Under the pieces are notes generated by a model that saw only the letters and a program-made list of their open reading frames with translations, made no database searches and was not told the DNA's origin. Below are positions 8,425-15,224 of a stretch of 64,000 nt of DNA, in pieces. The stretch spans positions 4,154,001 to 4,218,000 of the forward strand of contig NZ_CP066339.1 of assembly GCF_016406125.1 (NCBI RefSeq), given 5' to 3'. Position numbers and translations under genes: made by a program. Positions within the stretch are counted from its first letter, which is position 1, and each line of letters starts with the position of its first letter. The DNA is from Alicyclobacillus sp. SO9 (GTDB taxonomy: Bacteria; Bacillota; Bacilli; Alicyclobacillales; Alicyclobacillaceae).

Positions 8425-9723
8425 TTAAGCTGCCACCTGTAGTTGGGACCTCCGAAGTGGCCCCAGTAAATCCTCAGCGTTGTACTGAACTTGCTTTGTC
8501 CCCAATGTGTGTAGAACACGAATGAGTTTTCCACATAGTGCAATGAGCGACTGTTTCTTCTTCAAGGGATTATGTGCCCGTGTCGTGTAATACTCGTGCA
8601 GTGCCTTGAATTCAGCGTTCTTAGCTACCATCGGTAATATTGCCCGAAATAGTAATGCCCTCAGCCGAGAACGACCTCGTTTGGTAATGCCTGTTTTTCC
8701 TTTTCTTACCCCAGAACTGTTCTCTTTGAGATTCAGTCCAGCAAGCCGAATGATCTGTTGTCCATGCTCATATCCCTGTAGCTCACCGACTTCAGCCAAG
8801 AATCCAGCAAGTGTCGTAAAACCCATTCCTGGCACACTGAGCATTTCTTCTGTGCCTGGAATTTGGTTCAGTAGTTGCTCTACCTGAGCCATGATTTCAT
8901 CACGCTGCCGTGTGAACATGTCGTACTGTTCCAGCAAAGCTTTCATCTCTATCCTGGCAGCTGTGAGCCCCTCTTTCAGACCAATGGACCTTTCAGCGGT
9001 ACTGACAAGCCGTATGGCTCGCTTCATACCGACAGCCCGCTTCACACCATCCTTTTTCCACTGCCTCACAACCTCACTGGCGCCTAGCGAGAGTATGTCC
9101 TGCGGAAACGGAGACGTACGCAGTGTAATGAGTGACGCCTTGCCTTCCCAGTCCTTAAACACCTGGGTGTATTCCGGAAAGAAGCGATCAAGCCAGTTCT
9201 GAATCCGCATTTGCACTTGCCCCAAATTCACCATGACCTTCTCTCTGAGGTTCATGAGGATTCTTAAATCCGCATAAACACCAGTCGGGAGTTTGGGCTC
9301 GGTGTACTTGCCGTCTTTCACGAGATTGGCAATGACCTTAGCATCCTTGTAGTCGTTTTTCGTCGGTGAGTTATCCTCTAAATCTTTGCTCTTGTTGACG
9401 TGATGTGGGTTCACAAGCACGAATCGAACATTCAAGTCTTGTATGAAGGCACCTAACGGGAACCAGTAGTGTCCGGTCGGCTCGACGCCAAACACAACAT
9501 CGGTTTTGCTGTGCAGTTGTTGCAACTCCTTCATCCACGTTACAAGTTTCGTTAGGCCCTCATCATCGTTACTGAACACACATTCTTTACCAAGCTCAAT
9601 TCCACGAAAGTCAATGGCTCTTGCAACATGGGTGTGCTTTGCAATATCAGCACCCACAATGATGGTACAATCGGTAATTTGTTGAATTCGTTGATTTTGT
9701 TTCTGCTGCATCTTATACTTCAT
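8425..9723 (-). CDS. IS110-family transposase (DEDD recombinase)
   Basis: The 432-residue protein has the RuvC-like DEDD domain at its N-terminus (D26 in G-A-D-I-A-K, E81 in GVEPTGHYW, D124 and D127 in N-D-Y-K-D-A-K) and the C-terminal Tnp2-type domain (SVPGMGFTTLAGFLAEVG, then L-A-G-L-N and a Ser-Gly-rich K-G-K turn) with the catalytic Ser. This is the standard IS110 layout. I chose the ATG at 9723 because GAGGAGG lies 9 nt upstream; a longer frame would start inside that site. The gene is complete. IS110-group enzymes use a structured RNA from the non-coding end upstream of the gene to choose target and donor DNA. Confidence 0.93.
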   Translation of the reverse strand: MKYKMQQKQNQRIQQITDCTIIVGADIAKHTHVARAIDFRGIELGKECVFSNDDEGLTKLVTWMKELQQLHSKTDVVFGVEPTGHYWFPLGAFIQDLNVRFVLVNPHHVNKSKDLEDNSPTKNDYKDAKVIANLVKDGKYTEPKLPTGVYADLRILMNLREKVMVNLGQVQMRIQNWLDRFFPEYTQVFKDWEGKASLITLRTSPFPQDILSLGASEVVRQWKKDGVKRAVGMKRAIRLVSTAERSIGLKEGLTAARIEMKALLEQYDMFTRQRDEIMAQVEQLLNQIPGTEEMLSVPGMGFTTLAGFLAEVGELQGYEHGQQIIRLAGLNLKENSSGVRKGKTGITKRGRSRLRALLFRAILPMVAKNAEFKALHEYYTTRAHNPLKKKQSLIALCGKLIRVLHTLGTKQVQYNAEDLLGPLRRSQLQVAA

Positions 9724-9850
9724 GTTGAGCGTCCTCCTCAATTAGGGAATGAATGTCCTGCATTCGGAACCCAGCATACAGGAGGCGCTCTTTTTTGTTC
9801 AAACCCGAAATTAATTCATTACAGGAATAGCTCCTTAACTAATTGAAAGG
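9724..9850 (-). ncRNA. Candidate IS110 bridge RNA region
   Basis: This non-coding stretch precedes the transposase start, where IS110-group elements encode their bridge RNA. An imperfect inverted repeat (GCGTCCTCCT near 9729 and AGGAGGCGC near 9780) could form a stem. The guide loops cannot be assigned without the element's target and donor junctions. The position is known for the family; the RNA itself is inferred. Confidence 0.4.
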
Positions 9851-9859
9851 ATGTTTCCA

Positions 9860-9979
9860 ATGACTGTTCGTGCAGAAAACCTCATTGAGTTCTTACAGGA
9901 AGTCATCACCGACCTGGCTGATGAACTGGTTCGTCAATATGTCAGTGTCACGATTGCTGTCACCATCAAAGCTGAATAG
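9860..9979 (+). CDS. Possible 39-residue peptide
   Basis: An ATG preceded by AAAGGA at about 8 nt opens a 39-residue frame, E/D-rich in the first half and V/I-rich at the end. It stops 1 nt before the end of the convergent HTH gene. It could be a small phage gene or a chance frame; no family recognised. Confidence 0.3.
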   Translation: MTVRAENLIEFLQEVITDLADELVRQYVSVTIAVTIKAE

Positions 9980-9980
9980 C

Positions 9981-10145
9981 TTACACGGCCTGTCGTTCAA
10001 GCCAATCCAGAAAGTCCTCACGTCGAATCCGGTATCGTCTCGGACTAATGACTGTGACCTTAAAATCTTCGCGGGCCATAATGCGCCTCGCTTGGCTCTC
10101 GGCAATTCCCAATAGTTCGGCCAGCTTCTCTGCACCGAACAGCAT
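9981..10145 (-). CDS. Excisionase-like small DNA-binding protein (winged HTH)
   Basis: The 54-residue frame reads as a MerR/excisionase-type helix-turn-helix: LFGAEKLAELLGI, then S-Q-A-R-R-I-M-A, a basic strand R-R-Y-R-I-R-R and the closing helix D-F-L-D-W-L. This is the pattern of small excisionase/AlpA-like proteins that bind DNA near attachment sites. Coding-like sequence continues about 18 codons upstream of the ATG to an in-frame stop, and no ribosome binding site precedes the ATG, so the true start may be lost. It lies in the decayed integrative element, which fits an excision or lysogeny role. The fold is inferred from the pattern. Confidence 0.55.
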   Translation of the reverse strand: MLFGAEKLAELLGIAESQARRIMAREDFKVTVISPRRYRIRREDFLDWLERQAV

Positions 10146-10287
10146 CGGAATGTCGTCCGGGTTGTAGACTGGCGCTGTTATCGCGCGAATCAGCTCATTT
10201 CATGTCGCTTCATTACAAGGAATTCCTTCTTCTTCCGTGGAAGTTATTCGGTTCCAACCATCAAACTACAGAAGGAGGTGAAGGAGA

Positions 10288-10566
10288 TTGAATGTGCTTA
10301 TCGTTGCGTATGACTTACATGAGAAACCAGAATCGGCCTACGAAACTCTCATCTCAGGAATTAGACAGTACTCAAATACTTTCGAATTCCAGAAATCTGT
10401 TTGGATAATTGCAACAGAACGTGAGCGTGCAAATGTCCGCGACTACTTGAAACAATTTATCCAGTCAGATGACAAACTCTTTGTCGGCACATTGACCAAT
10501 GGCTCATGGACAGGTGGTCAAACAGAATTAACCAACTTCTTGTCCAACTACTGGACAATAGAATAG
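10288..10566 (+). CDS. Cas2/VapD-like small protein (annotated elsewhere as SinR family)
   Basis: The 92-residue protein starts with a hydrophobic strand MNVLIVAYDLH, as in Cas2-like ferredoxin folds, and has later strands around S-V-W-I-I-A-T and K-L-F-V-G-T-L. Stand-alone proteins of this kind are often labelled 'SinR family' or Cas2-like; their role is unclear, and a toxin-type RNase or nucleic-acid binding role is possible. The TTG at 10288 follows GGAGGTG at 8 nt, an excellent site; a GTG two codons later is less well spaced. There is no CRISPR array or other cas gene nearby. The gene stands alone in the prophage-like region. Confidence 0.65.
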   Translation: MNVLIVAYDLHEKPESAYETLISGIRQYSNTFEFQKSVWIIATERERANVRDYLKQFIQSDDKLFVGTLTNGSWTGGQTELTNFLSNYWTIE

Positions 10567-10828
10567 TTATCACGGAGCTCCACCTGGATCTCCGGAGACT
10601 CCATCACGTTCCAAGTGCTCGGTAGCCGTTGTCGGATCAGCGGCTTCCTGCAGCCCTACAAAACCGCGACGCTCCATAGCCAAGGCAGTCGTGCTTCTAA
10701 ATCTCCGGGAGGACAGCCAACTCCTCAACAGAGCACCTATCTTCAACCTTTGAGCGAATCCATTTAAGAAGACTGGAAAGTGTTGTATCGAATACCGTCA
10801 TGTCCATCACCTCCATCGACTTGAAATA
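10567..10828. other. Intergenic, no gene seen
   Basis: No supported frame. Small inverted repeats such as GGATCTCCGGAGA (about 10587) are present, but nothing can be named. Confidence 0.35.
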
Positions 10829-11052
10829 TCACGCAGATTCTGGATCTGTGGTAAAATCATGAACAGAAAGGTCGTCTATTGTAACGCCAGAATAGCGGCC
10901 AATTCAAACGCTTTTTCTAATCTGGGACTGCGGTCGCCGCTCTCGTAGTGCCGGAACGCACGCACGGTAATACCGAGTCGTTCTGCGACTTGTTATTGAG
11001 TCAAGCCACTCTGCTTTCGGAAGGCCTTGAGCTTGGCTCCAATCGGATTCAA
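10829..11052 (-). pseudogene. XRE-family repressor, one stop and one frameshift
   Basis: From a TTG at 11052 (behind AAAGGTGGTGA) the frame gives an HTH_3 repressor start: K-L-K-A-F-R-K-Q-S-G-L-T-Q, an in-frame TAA, then Q-V-A-E-R-L-G-I-T-V-R-A-F-R-H-Y-E-S-G. After E-L-A-A-I-L-A the normal continuation (G-V-T-I-D-D-L-S-V-H-D) is in another frame. The gene thus has one nonsense mutation and one frameshift within 75 codons. It would have been a lysogeny-type repressor. An intact XRE gene follows at 11873, so the repressor function may have been replaced. Confidence 0.8.
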
Positions 11053-11084
11053 CTTTTATCACCACCTTTCAGTAAACGTCGTTG

Positions 11085-11347
11085 TCAGAGGCCCTTTTAC
11101 GGAGCAATCCGTAAATGAGCATCGGGTGAACTCAAGGAACCCTAAATCCCTTCGGGACATGGGAATCTTGAGCCAAGCCGAGGGAAATCGGCCACTGTAC
11201 CTCGGAAGGTGCAACGCACAGGCGGTGAGGACGATTACCAATAAACCGCCCACGAGCGCCCGACATCCCTCGTGGATGATGAAATGTGCTGATCTGTGGA
11301 GAAATCCACAGATGCAAGAGATAGAAAACTCTTGCGATAACAATTAG
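11085..11347 (+). ncRNA. Group I intron catalytic core (IA-like)
   Basis: All core helices of a group I ribozyme can be drawn in order. P2 is 11097-11103/11108-11114. P3 is TCGGG 11122-11126 with CCCGA 11259-11263. P4 is CTCAAG 11131-11136 with CTTGAG 11167-11172. P6 is GCCGA 11177-11181 with TCGGC 11188-11192. P7 is GCACA 11216-11220 with TGTGC 11285-11289, and P7.1 is GGCGG/CCGCC. P8 is CATCC/GGATG 11264-11278. P9 is ATCTGTGGA/TCCACAGAT and P9.1 is GCAAGAG/CTCTTGC, ending near 11335. The Q-like element (AATCTTGAGCCAAG) and R-like element (GGTGCAACGCACA) are in place. The 5' end and P1 are not defined. The 3' splice site is probably after the G at 11347, because an open frame starts at 11348. 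Confidence 0.88.
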
Positions 11348-11803
11348 CTCGATTCGTCTGCTCTCAAGTCGGTTGCGGATCTAAACAAATCACTGGGTGG
11401 TGTTACCGAATCCATGAACAAATCTGTTGGAAAAGCCACCAGCCAGCTCGCAGGAATTAACGGATCACTTGCCTTGAAGTCACTAGCAGACGGAATGCCA
11501 AAGTCACTTGGTTTCGGTGAGAACGACGACGCATACATCCTTTGTAGCCGGCGAACAAACGAGCTCAAGAAGCAACTCAAGTTTCATTTGCATAGGAGTG
11601 ACGCTTCGTTGAAAAGTAATGTGCCTCTTCACCTAATTACAGTTGTGAAGGAAACTCAGTTAGAACGAGAAGCAAACAGTCTTCTGTCCGATGGGTGGAT
11701 TCTCATTGGAACTTTTACGAGTACCTATGATCCCATGGTGGCTCCACAACATCAGGCGATGAATTACGTACTCGGGAAACTGAAATCCGATGAAGATACG
11801 TGA
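11348..11803 (+). CDS. Hypothetical protein; downstream exon behind the group I intron
   Basis: The frame is open from 11348, directly after the intron's last helices, through 152 codons; the first ATG is at 11414 (129 residues from there). The first part has Ser/Leu/Lys heptad-like repeats (LKSVADLNKSLGGV, MNKSVGKATSQLAG) suggesting a coiled coil. The second part contains A-Y-I-L-C-S-R-R-T and D-G-W-I-L-I-G-T-F and looks globular. No ribosome binding site precedes the ATG, so I read this as the 3' exon of an interrupted gene. I find no 5' exon upstream, because the next sequence is the divergent XRE pseudogene. It is probably a truncated phage gene. Function unknown. Confidence 0.5.
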   Translation, partial: LDSSALKSVADLNKSLGGVTESMNKSVGKATSQLAGINGSLALKSLADGMPKSLGFGENDDAYILCSRRTNELKKQLKFHLHRSDASLKSNVPLHLITVVKETQLEREANSLLSDGWILIGTFTSTYDPMVAPQHQAMNYVLGKLKSDEDT

Positions 11804-11872
11804 TTAAATTTATATTTACCACCTCACTCATATGTGAACTATGAGGGCATGTCAAGCGTAAGGAGTATAACT

Positions 11873-12268
11873 ATGGCCAATTTTCCTGAACGCCTGTCTA
11901 CCTTGATCAAATCGAAAGGCGTACAGAAGAAGGAACTTGCCGAGAAGCTTGGCATTTCATATAGAAACTTGAGACATTACGAACTTGGAGAGCGCAAGCC
12001 GGACTTTGATGGTCTGACTAAATTAGCCGATTTTTTCGACGTGTCTGTAGATTATCTTGTTGGTCGATCTGACGATCCGAACCCAGATAAAGAGACGGAC
12101 CCAGAGCAAGCCGAGTTCCTTCGATGGGTCGAAGAGAACCTGGAGGGCAGCTTTTACTACGACTTCAAGAGCTCACCTGACGATGCCAAGCGGCACATGA
12201 TGGAGACATTACGACTTGTGTGGGAACGAGAGAAAGGGCGTAAGCCTAGGCAGAAGCAGGGGGAGTGA
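11873..12268 (+). CDS. XRE-family transcriptional repressor
   Basis: The 131-residue protein has an N-terminal HTH_3 domain (about residues 6-60: FPERLSTLIKSKG, K-K-E-L-A-E-K-L-G-I-S, R-N-L-R-H-Y-E-L-G-E-R-K-P and F-F-D-V-S-V-D-Y-L-V-G), the pattern of phage CI-like and SinR-like repressors. A charged C-terminal part ends G-R-K-P-R-Q-K-Q-G-E. I chose the ATG at 11873 for its AAGGAG site at 7 nt. The last 48 nt recur, diverged, at 13000, 14205 and 15175. It is probably the immunity or lysogeny repressor of the element. The next gene begins 4 nt after its stop, so both are likely co-transcribed. Confidence 0.88.
   Translation: MANFPERLSTLIKSKGVQKKELAEKLGISYRNLRHYELGERKPDFDGLTKLADFFDVSVDYLVGRSDDPNPDKETDPEQAEFLRWVEENLEGSFYYDFKSSPDDAKRHMMETLRLVWEREKGRKPRQKQGE
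12221..12268 (+). repeat. Gene-tail repeat, copy A
   Basis: The last 48 nt of the XRE gene, coding for W-E-R-E-K-G-R-K-P-R-Q-K-Q-G-E and stop. Copies with about 75-85% identity lie at 13000-13047, 14205-14245 and 15175-15220. Its purine-rich end supplies a ribosome binding site to the next gene. Confidence 0.75.
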
Positions 12269-12272
12269 GACA

Positions 12273-12518
12273 GTGGAAGGTTACGAAGTCGCCAAGAAGT
12301 GGGTTGATGAGCTCCTTCCGTTTGGACGAGGCCTTTTAGGGGGCGAGACCGAAATTCAGATGAAACTGGATTATCTCCGGTCTGAGAACGCATCACCGCA
12401 GGAATGCATTTGGTATATGCAGTCTAGTGTACCAGTCCGCGAGATTGATTTGTCGACAGGACGCTTCTTTTTGGTTTGGCTTTTCCCTCAGTCTCTCCAT
12501 ATGAGCGCGCAACCTTAA
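12273..12518 (+). CDS. Hypothetical protein following the XRE repressor
   Basis: The 81-residue frame starts with GTG at 12273, 4 nt after the XRE stop and behind GGGGGAGTGA. The protein contains KKWVDELLPFGRGLLG, then E-I-Q-M-K-L-D-Y-L-R and an aromatic end F-F-L-V-W-L-F-P. No domain recognised. The tight spacing suggests translational coupling to the repressor. It may be a repressor accessory protein or an unrelated accessory gene. Confidence 0.5.
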   Translation: MEGYEVAKKWVDELLPFGRGLLGGETEIQMKLDYLRSENASPQECIWYMQSSVPVREIDLSTGRFFLVWLFPQSLHMSAQP

Positions 12519-12521
12519 TGG

Positions 12522-12992
12522 ATGACCTTATTGCGAATCGAGGTAATATGTGCGAACAAGATTGGGGGGTCGCTGCCCTTGCGTAAGTTAGAGGAACTCA
12601 TTGAAGTAGCGACTTCGGTTGTAGATGACATTGCTGTGAACTGTGAACGAAATGGGCATTTATACCGGGAACAGAGGGACCATGCTCCCCTTCTCAGTCA
12701 ACTCATTGGATTCCTTCGCATATCATCCGATAGTACGCATCTGGAAAAATATCTTGACCTCTACATAAAATACGGAAATGAGCGTCCATATGAGAAAAGA
12801 ATGCGCTACTTAAGGCAGTCTGTTTTTAATGAGGTATCACACAGTCCAGGAATTAAACAAACGGATTTGTACAAGCTTCTGCCAGATTATGAACAATGGG
12901 AGATTCGCGAAACCATTGCATCGTATAGTCAAATCCAGCGCGAGAAAGCCGGCCGAACGTACGCTTTACGCTTGAGGGCCGAGGAAGTTTGA
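12522..12992 (+). CDS. Hypothetical protein with a possible C-terminal winged helix
   Basis: The 156-residue protein is charged. Its last 60 residues (Q-S-V-F-N-E-V-S-H-S-P-G-I-K-Q-T-D-L-Y-K followed by R-E-T-I-A-S-Y and a basic strand K-A-G-R-T-Y-A-L-R-L) read like a MarR-type or DnaD-like winged helix, so DNA binding is possible. The first part is helical without known motifs. It starts 3 nt after the previous gene, without a clear ribosome binding site at ATG 12522; a TTG at 12579, behind a G-rich stretch, is an alternative start. Probably third gene of the repressor operon. Confidence 0.5.
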   Translation: MTLLRIEVICANKIGGSLPLRKLEELIEVATSVVDDIAVNCERNGHLYREQRDHAPLLSQLIGFLRISSDSTHLEKYLDLYIKYGNERPYEKRMRYLRQSVFNEVSHSPGIKQTDLYKLLPDYEQWEIRETIASYSQIQREKAGRTYALRLRAEEV

Positions 12993-12999
12993 AGATTAC

Positions 13000-13047
13000 T
13001 GGGAACGAGACAAAGACAGTAAGCCTGGGCAGAAACAAGGAGAATGA
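13000..13047 (+). repeat. Gene-tail repeat, copy B
   Basis: 48 nt with the same length as copy A and the same TGGGAACGAGA start and purine-rich end before TGA. It lies just after the stop of the 12522-12992 gene, outside any intact frame. A 25-codon frame starts 6 nt after it (ATG 13054) but is not supported otherwise. Confidence 0.7.
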
Positions 13048-13193
13048 TACATAGATGTGCCTAAATGCGGCGAATTATATTCTGTGGAATATAATCCCTT
13101 GTAGAAATATCACAAAAAGAGAAGGATTTTGATGTTCCTTTGAGGAAATGTTTGGCTGTAGTACAGACAAACAAACTTCAGGGGGTAAGGACG

Positions 13194-13742
13194 ATGAAAA
13201 CAAAGCTAGTTCTTCTATCCGTTGCACTGCCGGTTTTACTAGTTGCGGGTTGTGGAACGGCCAAAAATGCCGCAACGACAGGGAGCACCAAAACAACGAC
13301 TAATTCTGCAAAGAAAAAAACAACGGAGCCGAAAAAGACAGCGGTGAAGATGGGGCAGTGGGCAACTGCTGGCAAGCTCACATTTAAGGTAAATTCAATG
13401 AAGTACGAATCAAAGCTGCCTGAATCCTCCATGGGCGCTCCGAGCGCGAACGGCGGAAAATGGCTCATCTTGAACGTGAGTATTAAAAACAAGGATTCCA
13501 AAACACGTACCATCGACACAACCATGTTTAAACTATTTAAAGGGAAGACAAGTTATAACGCTAGTTCCGAAGCTGATATCTTTATAAATAAAAATAGTTC
13601 GTTCTTTCTCAAACAATTGAACTCGGGTCTGTCTGCAAAAGGGAACATAGCGTTTAACGTCCCCAAAAAGGAGACATACCAACTGCAGGTAGGAAGTGGC
13701 ATGTTTGAAAGCACGACCAAGATGATTGAATTAAAGAAATAA
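13194..13742 (+). CDS. DUF4352-type lipoprotein
   Basis: The 182-residue protein has a signal peptide with lipobox V-A-G-C (Cys20), a Thr/Lys-rich linker (about 25-55) and a C-terminal beta-sandwich domain. That domain begins K-M-G-Q-W-A-T-A-G-K-L-T-F, has W-L-I-L-N-V-S-I-K-N-K and ends in S-A-K-G-N-I-A-F-N-V-P. This is the DUF4352/TRF2-like immunoglobulin-type fold seen in many Bacillota lipoproteins, of unknown role at the outer membrane face. The ATG at 13194 follows GGGGGTAAGG. It lies directly upstream of the second DUF4064-like gene on the same strand, so both may form a small envelope operon. Confidence 0.8.
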   Translation: MKTKLVLLSVALPVLLVAGCGTAKNAATTGSTKTTTNSAKKKTTEPKKTAVKMGQWATAGKLTFKVNSMKYESKLPESSMGAPSANGGKWLILNVSIKNKDSKTRTIDTTMFKLFKGKTSYNASSEADIFINKNSSFFLKQLNSGLSAKGNIAFNVPKKETYQLQVGSGMFESTTKMIELKK

Positions 13743-13778
13743 GGCACTTCGTGTATCAACGGGTAAAGGAGGACCTAC

Positions 13779-14135
13779 ATGAAAGTCGCATCAATGGTCT
13801 TGGGAATTGTTGGGTCCGTATTTGGAGTGATTGCAGCAATTACCGCAATGTTTATTGGAGGAGTCGGAGGCGCGTTCGGAGCCAATGGCGCCAGTACAAT
13901 CACAAGTCTAGGATGGGGTGCCTTATTTGCTTCAATTGTAGGCCTTATAGGTTCAATTCTAGTTAGTGGAAAGCCTAAAGTTGCTGCTGTCTTAATGCTC
14001 ATTGGAGGAATTGCAGGGATTATCTCTGTGTCCTACTTCTACATACTCCCTGGCATACTCCTGATTATTCCCGGAATCATGAGCTTCTTTGTGAAACCAA
14101 AGACAAGCAAATCTTCTCAGTCAGCCTCGATGTAA
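13779..14135 (+). CDS. Small glycine-rich membrane protein, DUF4064-like (copy 2)
   Basis: The 118-residue protein is almost identical to the one at 1409-1765: same length, same V-A-S-M-V-L-G-I-V-G-S start, same S-Y-F-Y-I-L-P-G-I-L-L-I-I-P-G-I-M-S-F-F end. It has three or four membrane helices. The AAAGGAGG site is well placed before the ATG. The coding regions stay close while the upstream regions differ, so the two copies were duplicated with the coding part and terminator but have different promoters. It follows the DUF4352 lipoprotein by 36 nt. Function unknown. Confidence 0.75.
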   Translation: MKVASMVLGIVGSVFGVIAAITAMFIGGVGGAFGANGASTITSLGWGALFASIVGLIGSILVSGKPKVAAVLMLIGGIAGIISVSYFYILPGILLIIPGIMSFFVKPKTSKSSQSASM

Positions 14136-14149
14136 AGTTGACTCATTTT

Positions 14150-14175
14150 AAGGGGCCTTCAGAGGCTCCTTCTTA
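14150..14175 (+). terminator. Terminator after DUF4064-like copy 2
   Basis: Inverted repeat AAGGGGCC / GGCTCCTT with a 6-nt loop, then TCTTAATTT. It corresponds to the terminator after copy 1. Confidence 0.65.
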
Positions 14176-14204
14176 ATTTAGTTTATTTTGAACGCTGACT
14201 TAAA

Positions 14205-14245
14205 TGGAAAAAGGCAGGAAGCCTGGGCAGAAGCAAGGGGAGTGA
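14205..14245 (+). repeat. Gene-tail repeat, copy C
   Basis: 41 nt that encode E-K-G-R-K-P-G-Q-K-Q-G-E and stop, without the rest of an XRE gene. It sits 11 nt before the start of the next membrane protein gene. Confidence 0.75.
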
Positions 14246-14255
14246 ATTAGAGGCT

Positions 14256-14981
14256 TTGTTCAGAAGTGATTGGGTTGCTATTATAACTATCTTTCTTATC
14301 TTAATCCTAGTACTTCTAGTGGCCGTTGGGCGGCGAAATCCTCAATGGGTACTGCCTTCTAGGTTCAGGAGAGCGCAGTCTGTAGTGTATTTTTGGTATG
14401 GCGGACTAATCCTTACGTTTGTGTTTGTACTACTCGTCGATATCCGAAATGCTATCGCGACAAAATTGGGCATTTCCTTTCTATCTCTAGTTCTTCCTGG
14501 TGTGTCTTTGGGCATATTCTCCGCTCTTCCCCAGACTGCAAATGTCCCGTATCTGCTTGAAACCGGGAAGCAGACTAACCAACGAGTTGAGTGTGGATTC
14601 ACAAATCCTTACATATCTACAAAAGACATAAATCATTATAGGAAAGTATTTGTAGACATGAGTTTCCAACAGCGATGCAACAACGAAGTTTTTCTCCAAT
14701 CCAATCTGAAATTTGCATCTCATATTAGCGGTACTTCTTTTGCAATTGCTGCGTCTGTCTTCGGAGCTATCGTGGCATTTATGCTGGGAAACATAAGAGC
14801 AGGCATTAACACTTTTACTTTCACGGTAGAATTGTACATTTTGATGCTTATGATTGGTATAGCAGTTATATTTATCCTGCGAAAAATCTTCCCTATATCA
14901 ATACGTGTTGCCCACTGGGCAGCAATGCTGAGAATCATTGAAGAAGTTGCAAGAAGCGAAGAGCTAGATGCCGAAAGATAG
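14256..14981 (+). CDS. Membrane protein of unknown function
   Basis: The 241-residue protein has about five hydrophobic segments: near residues 7-25, 43-65, 71-90, 155-175 and 185-210. A polar loop of about 60 residues lies between the third and fourth, and the C-terminus is charged. The loop contains C-G-F-T-N-P-Y and Q-Q-R-C-N-N. I recognise no family. I take the TTG at 14256 as start because no ATG lies before the first helix; the ribosome binding site would be the AAGGGGAG of the tail repeat, at long spacing, so the exact start is uncertain. It is the first gene after tail repeat copy C. Confidence 0.55.
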   Translation: MFRSDWVAIITIFLILILVLLVAVGRRNPQWVLPSRFRRAQSVVYFWYGGLILTFVFVLLVDIRNAIATKLGISFLSLVLPGVSLGIFSALPQTANVPYLLETGKQTNQRVECGFTNPYISTKDINHYRKVFVDMSFQQRCNNEVFLQSNLKFASHISGTSFAIAASVFGAIVAFMLGNIRAGINTFTFTVELYILMLMIGIAVIFILRKIFPISIRVAHWAAMLRIIEEVARSEELDAER

Positions 14982-15016
14982 AACCATATCTCTAGAATAT
15001 TTGTAGAAAATAACGA

Positions 15017-15220
15017 ATGCAGGAGGGAATTGTAAGATTACAACGAACAGATAGTACGGGAGAATATTTTTCTAATTTATACAGAAACAAAGACTTAGAG
15101 CGTTTGTTGCCGGTCGCGGATGGCGGCATTGAGAAAATTAAAGCAGGGATCCCAAAAGACGTCGCGGTTCGTATCGGAGAGAGAACGGGCGTATACCTGG
15201 GCACAAACAAGGGGGACTGA
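15017..15220 (+). CDS. Hypothetical 67-residue protein ending in a tail repeat
   Basis: The frame from ATG 15017 ends in the fourth tail repeat (G-V-Y-L-G-T-N-K-G-D, stop). The rest is charged, with no recognised domain. The AGGAGGG at 15020 lies inside the frame, so the start is doubtful. It may be the remains of another gene carrying this tail. Confidence 0.3.
   Translation: MQEGIVRLQRTDSTGEYFSNLYRNKDLERLLPVADGGIEKIKAGIPKDVAVRIGERTGVYLGTNKGD
15175..15220 (+). repeat. Gene-tail repeat, copy D
   Basis: The last 34 nt match copy A with one indel and about eight substitutions. As with copies A and C, a possible start codon follows within about 5-11 nt (TTG at 15225). Confidence 0.6.
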
Positions 15221-15224
15221 CTAA

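Larger units (their letters stand above)
8400..9850 (-). mobile_element. IS110-family insertion sequence (ends approximate)
   Basis: Defined by the complete transposase plus the non-coding sequence on its 5' side (9724 to about 9850), where the left end and a bridge RNA would lie. IS110-group elements lack clear terminal inverted repeats, so both limits are estimates. The element has landed in a prophage-like region already rich in pseudogenes. Confidence 0.7.

Noticed and set aside
8041-8442. Overlapping plus-strand frames of up to 219 codons beside the IS element
   Set aside because: No ribosome binding site, no domain, and the frames overlap each other and the IS end.
9893-10135. 80-codon minus-strand frame overlapping the HTH gene
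   Set aside because: The neighbouring frame (9981-10145) has a clear helix-turn-helix pattern and this one does not.
10288-10566. CRISPR adaptation gene cas2
   Set aside because: No cas1, no other cas gene and no array nearby; related stand-alone proteins are common.
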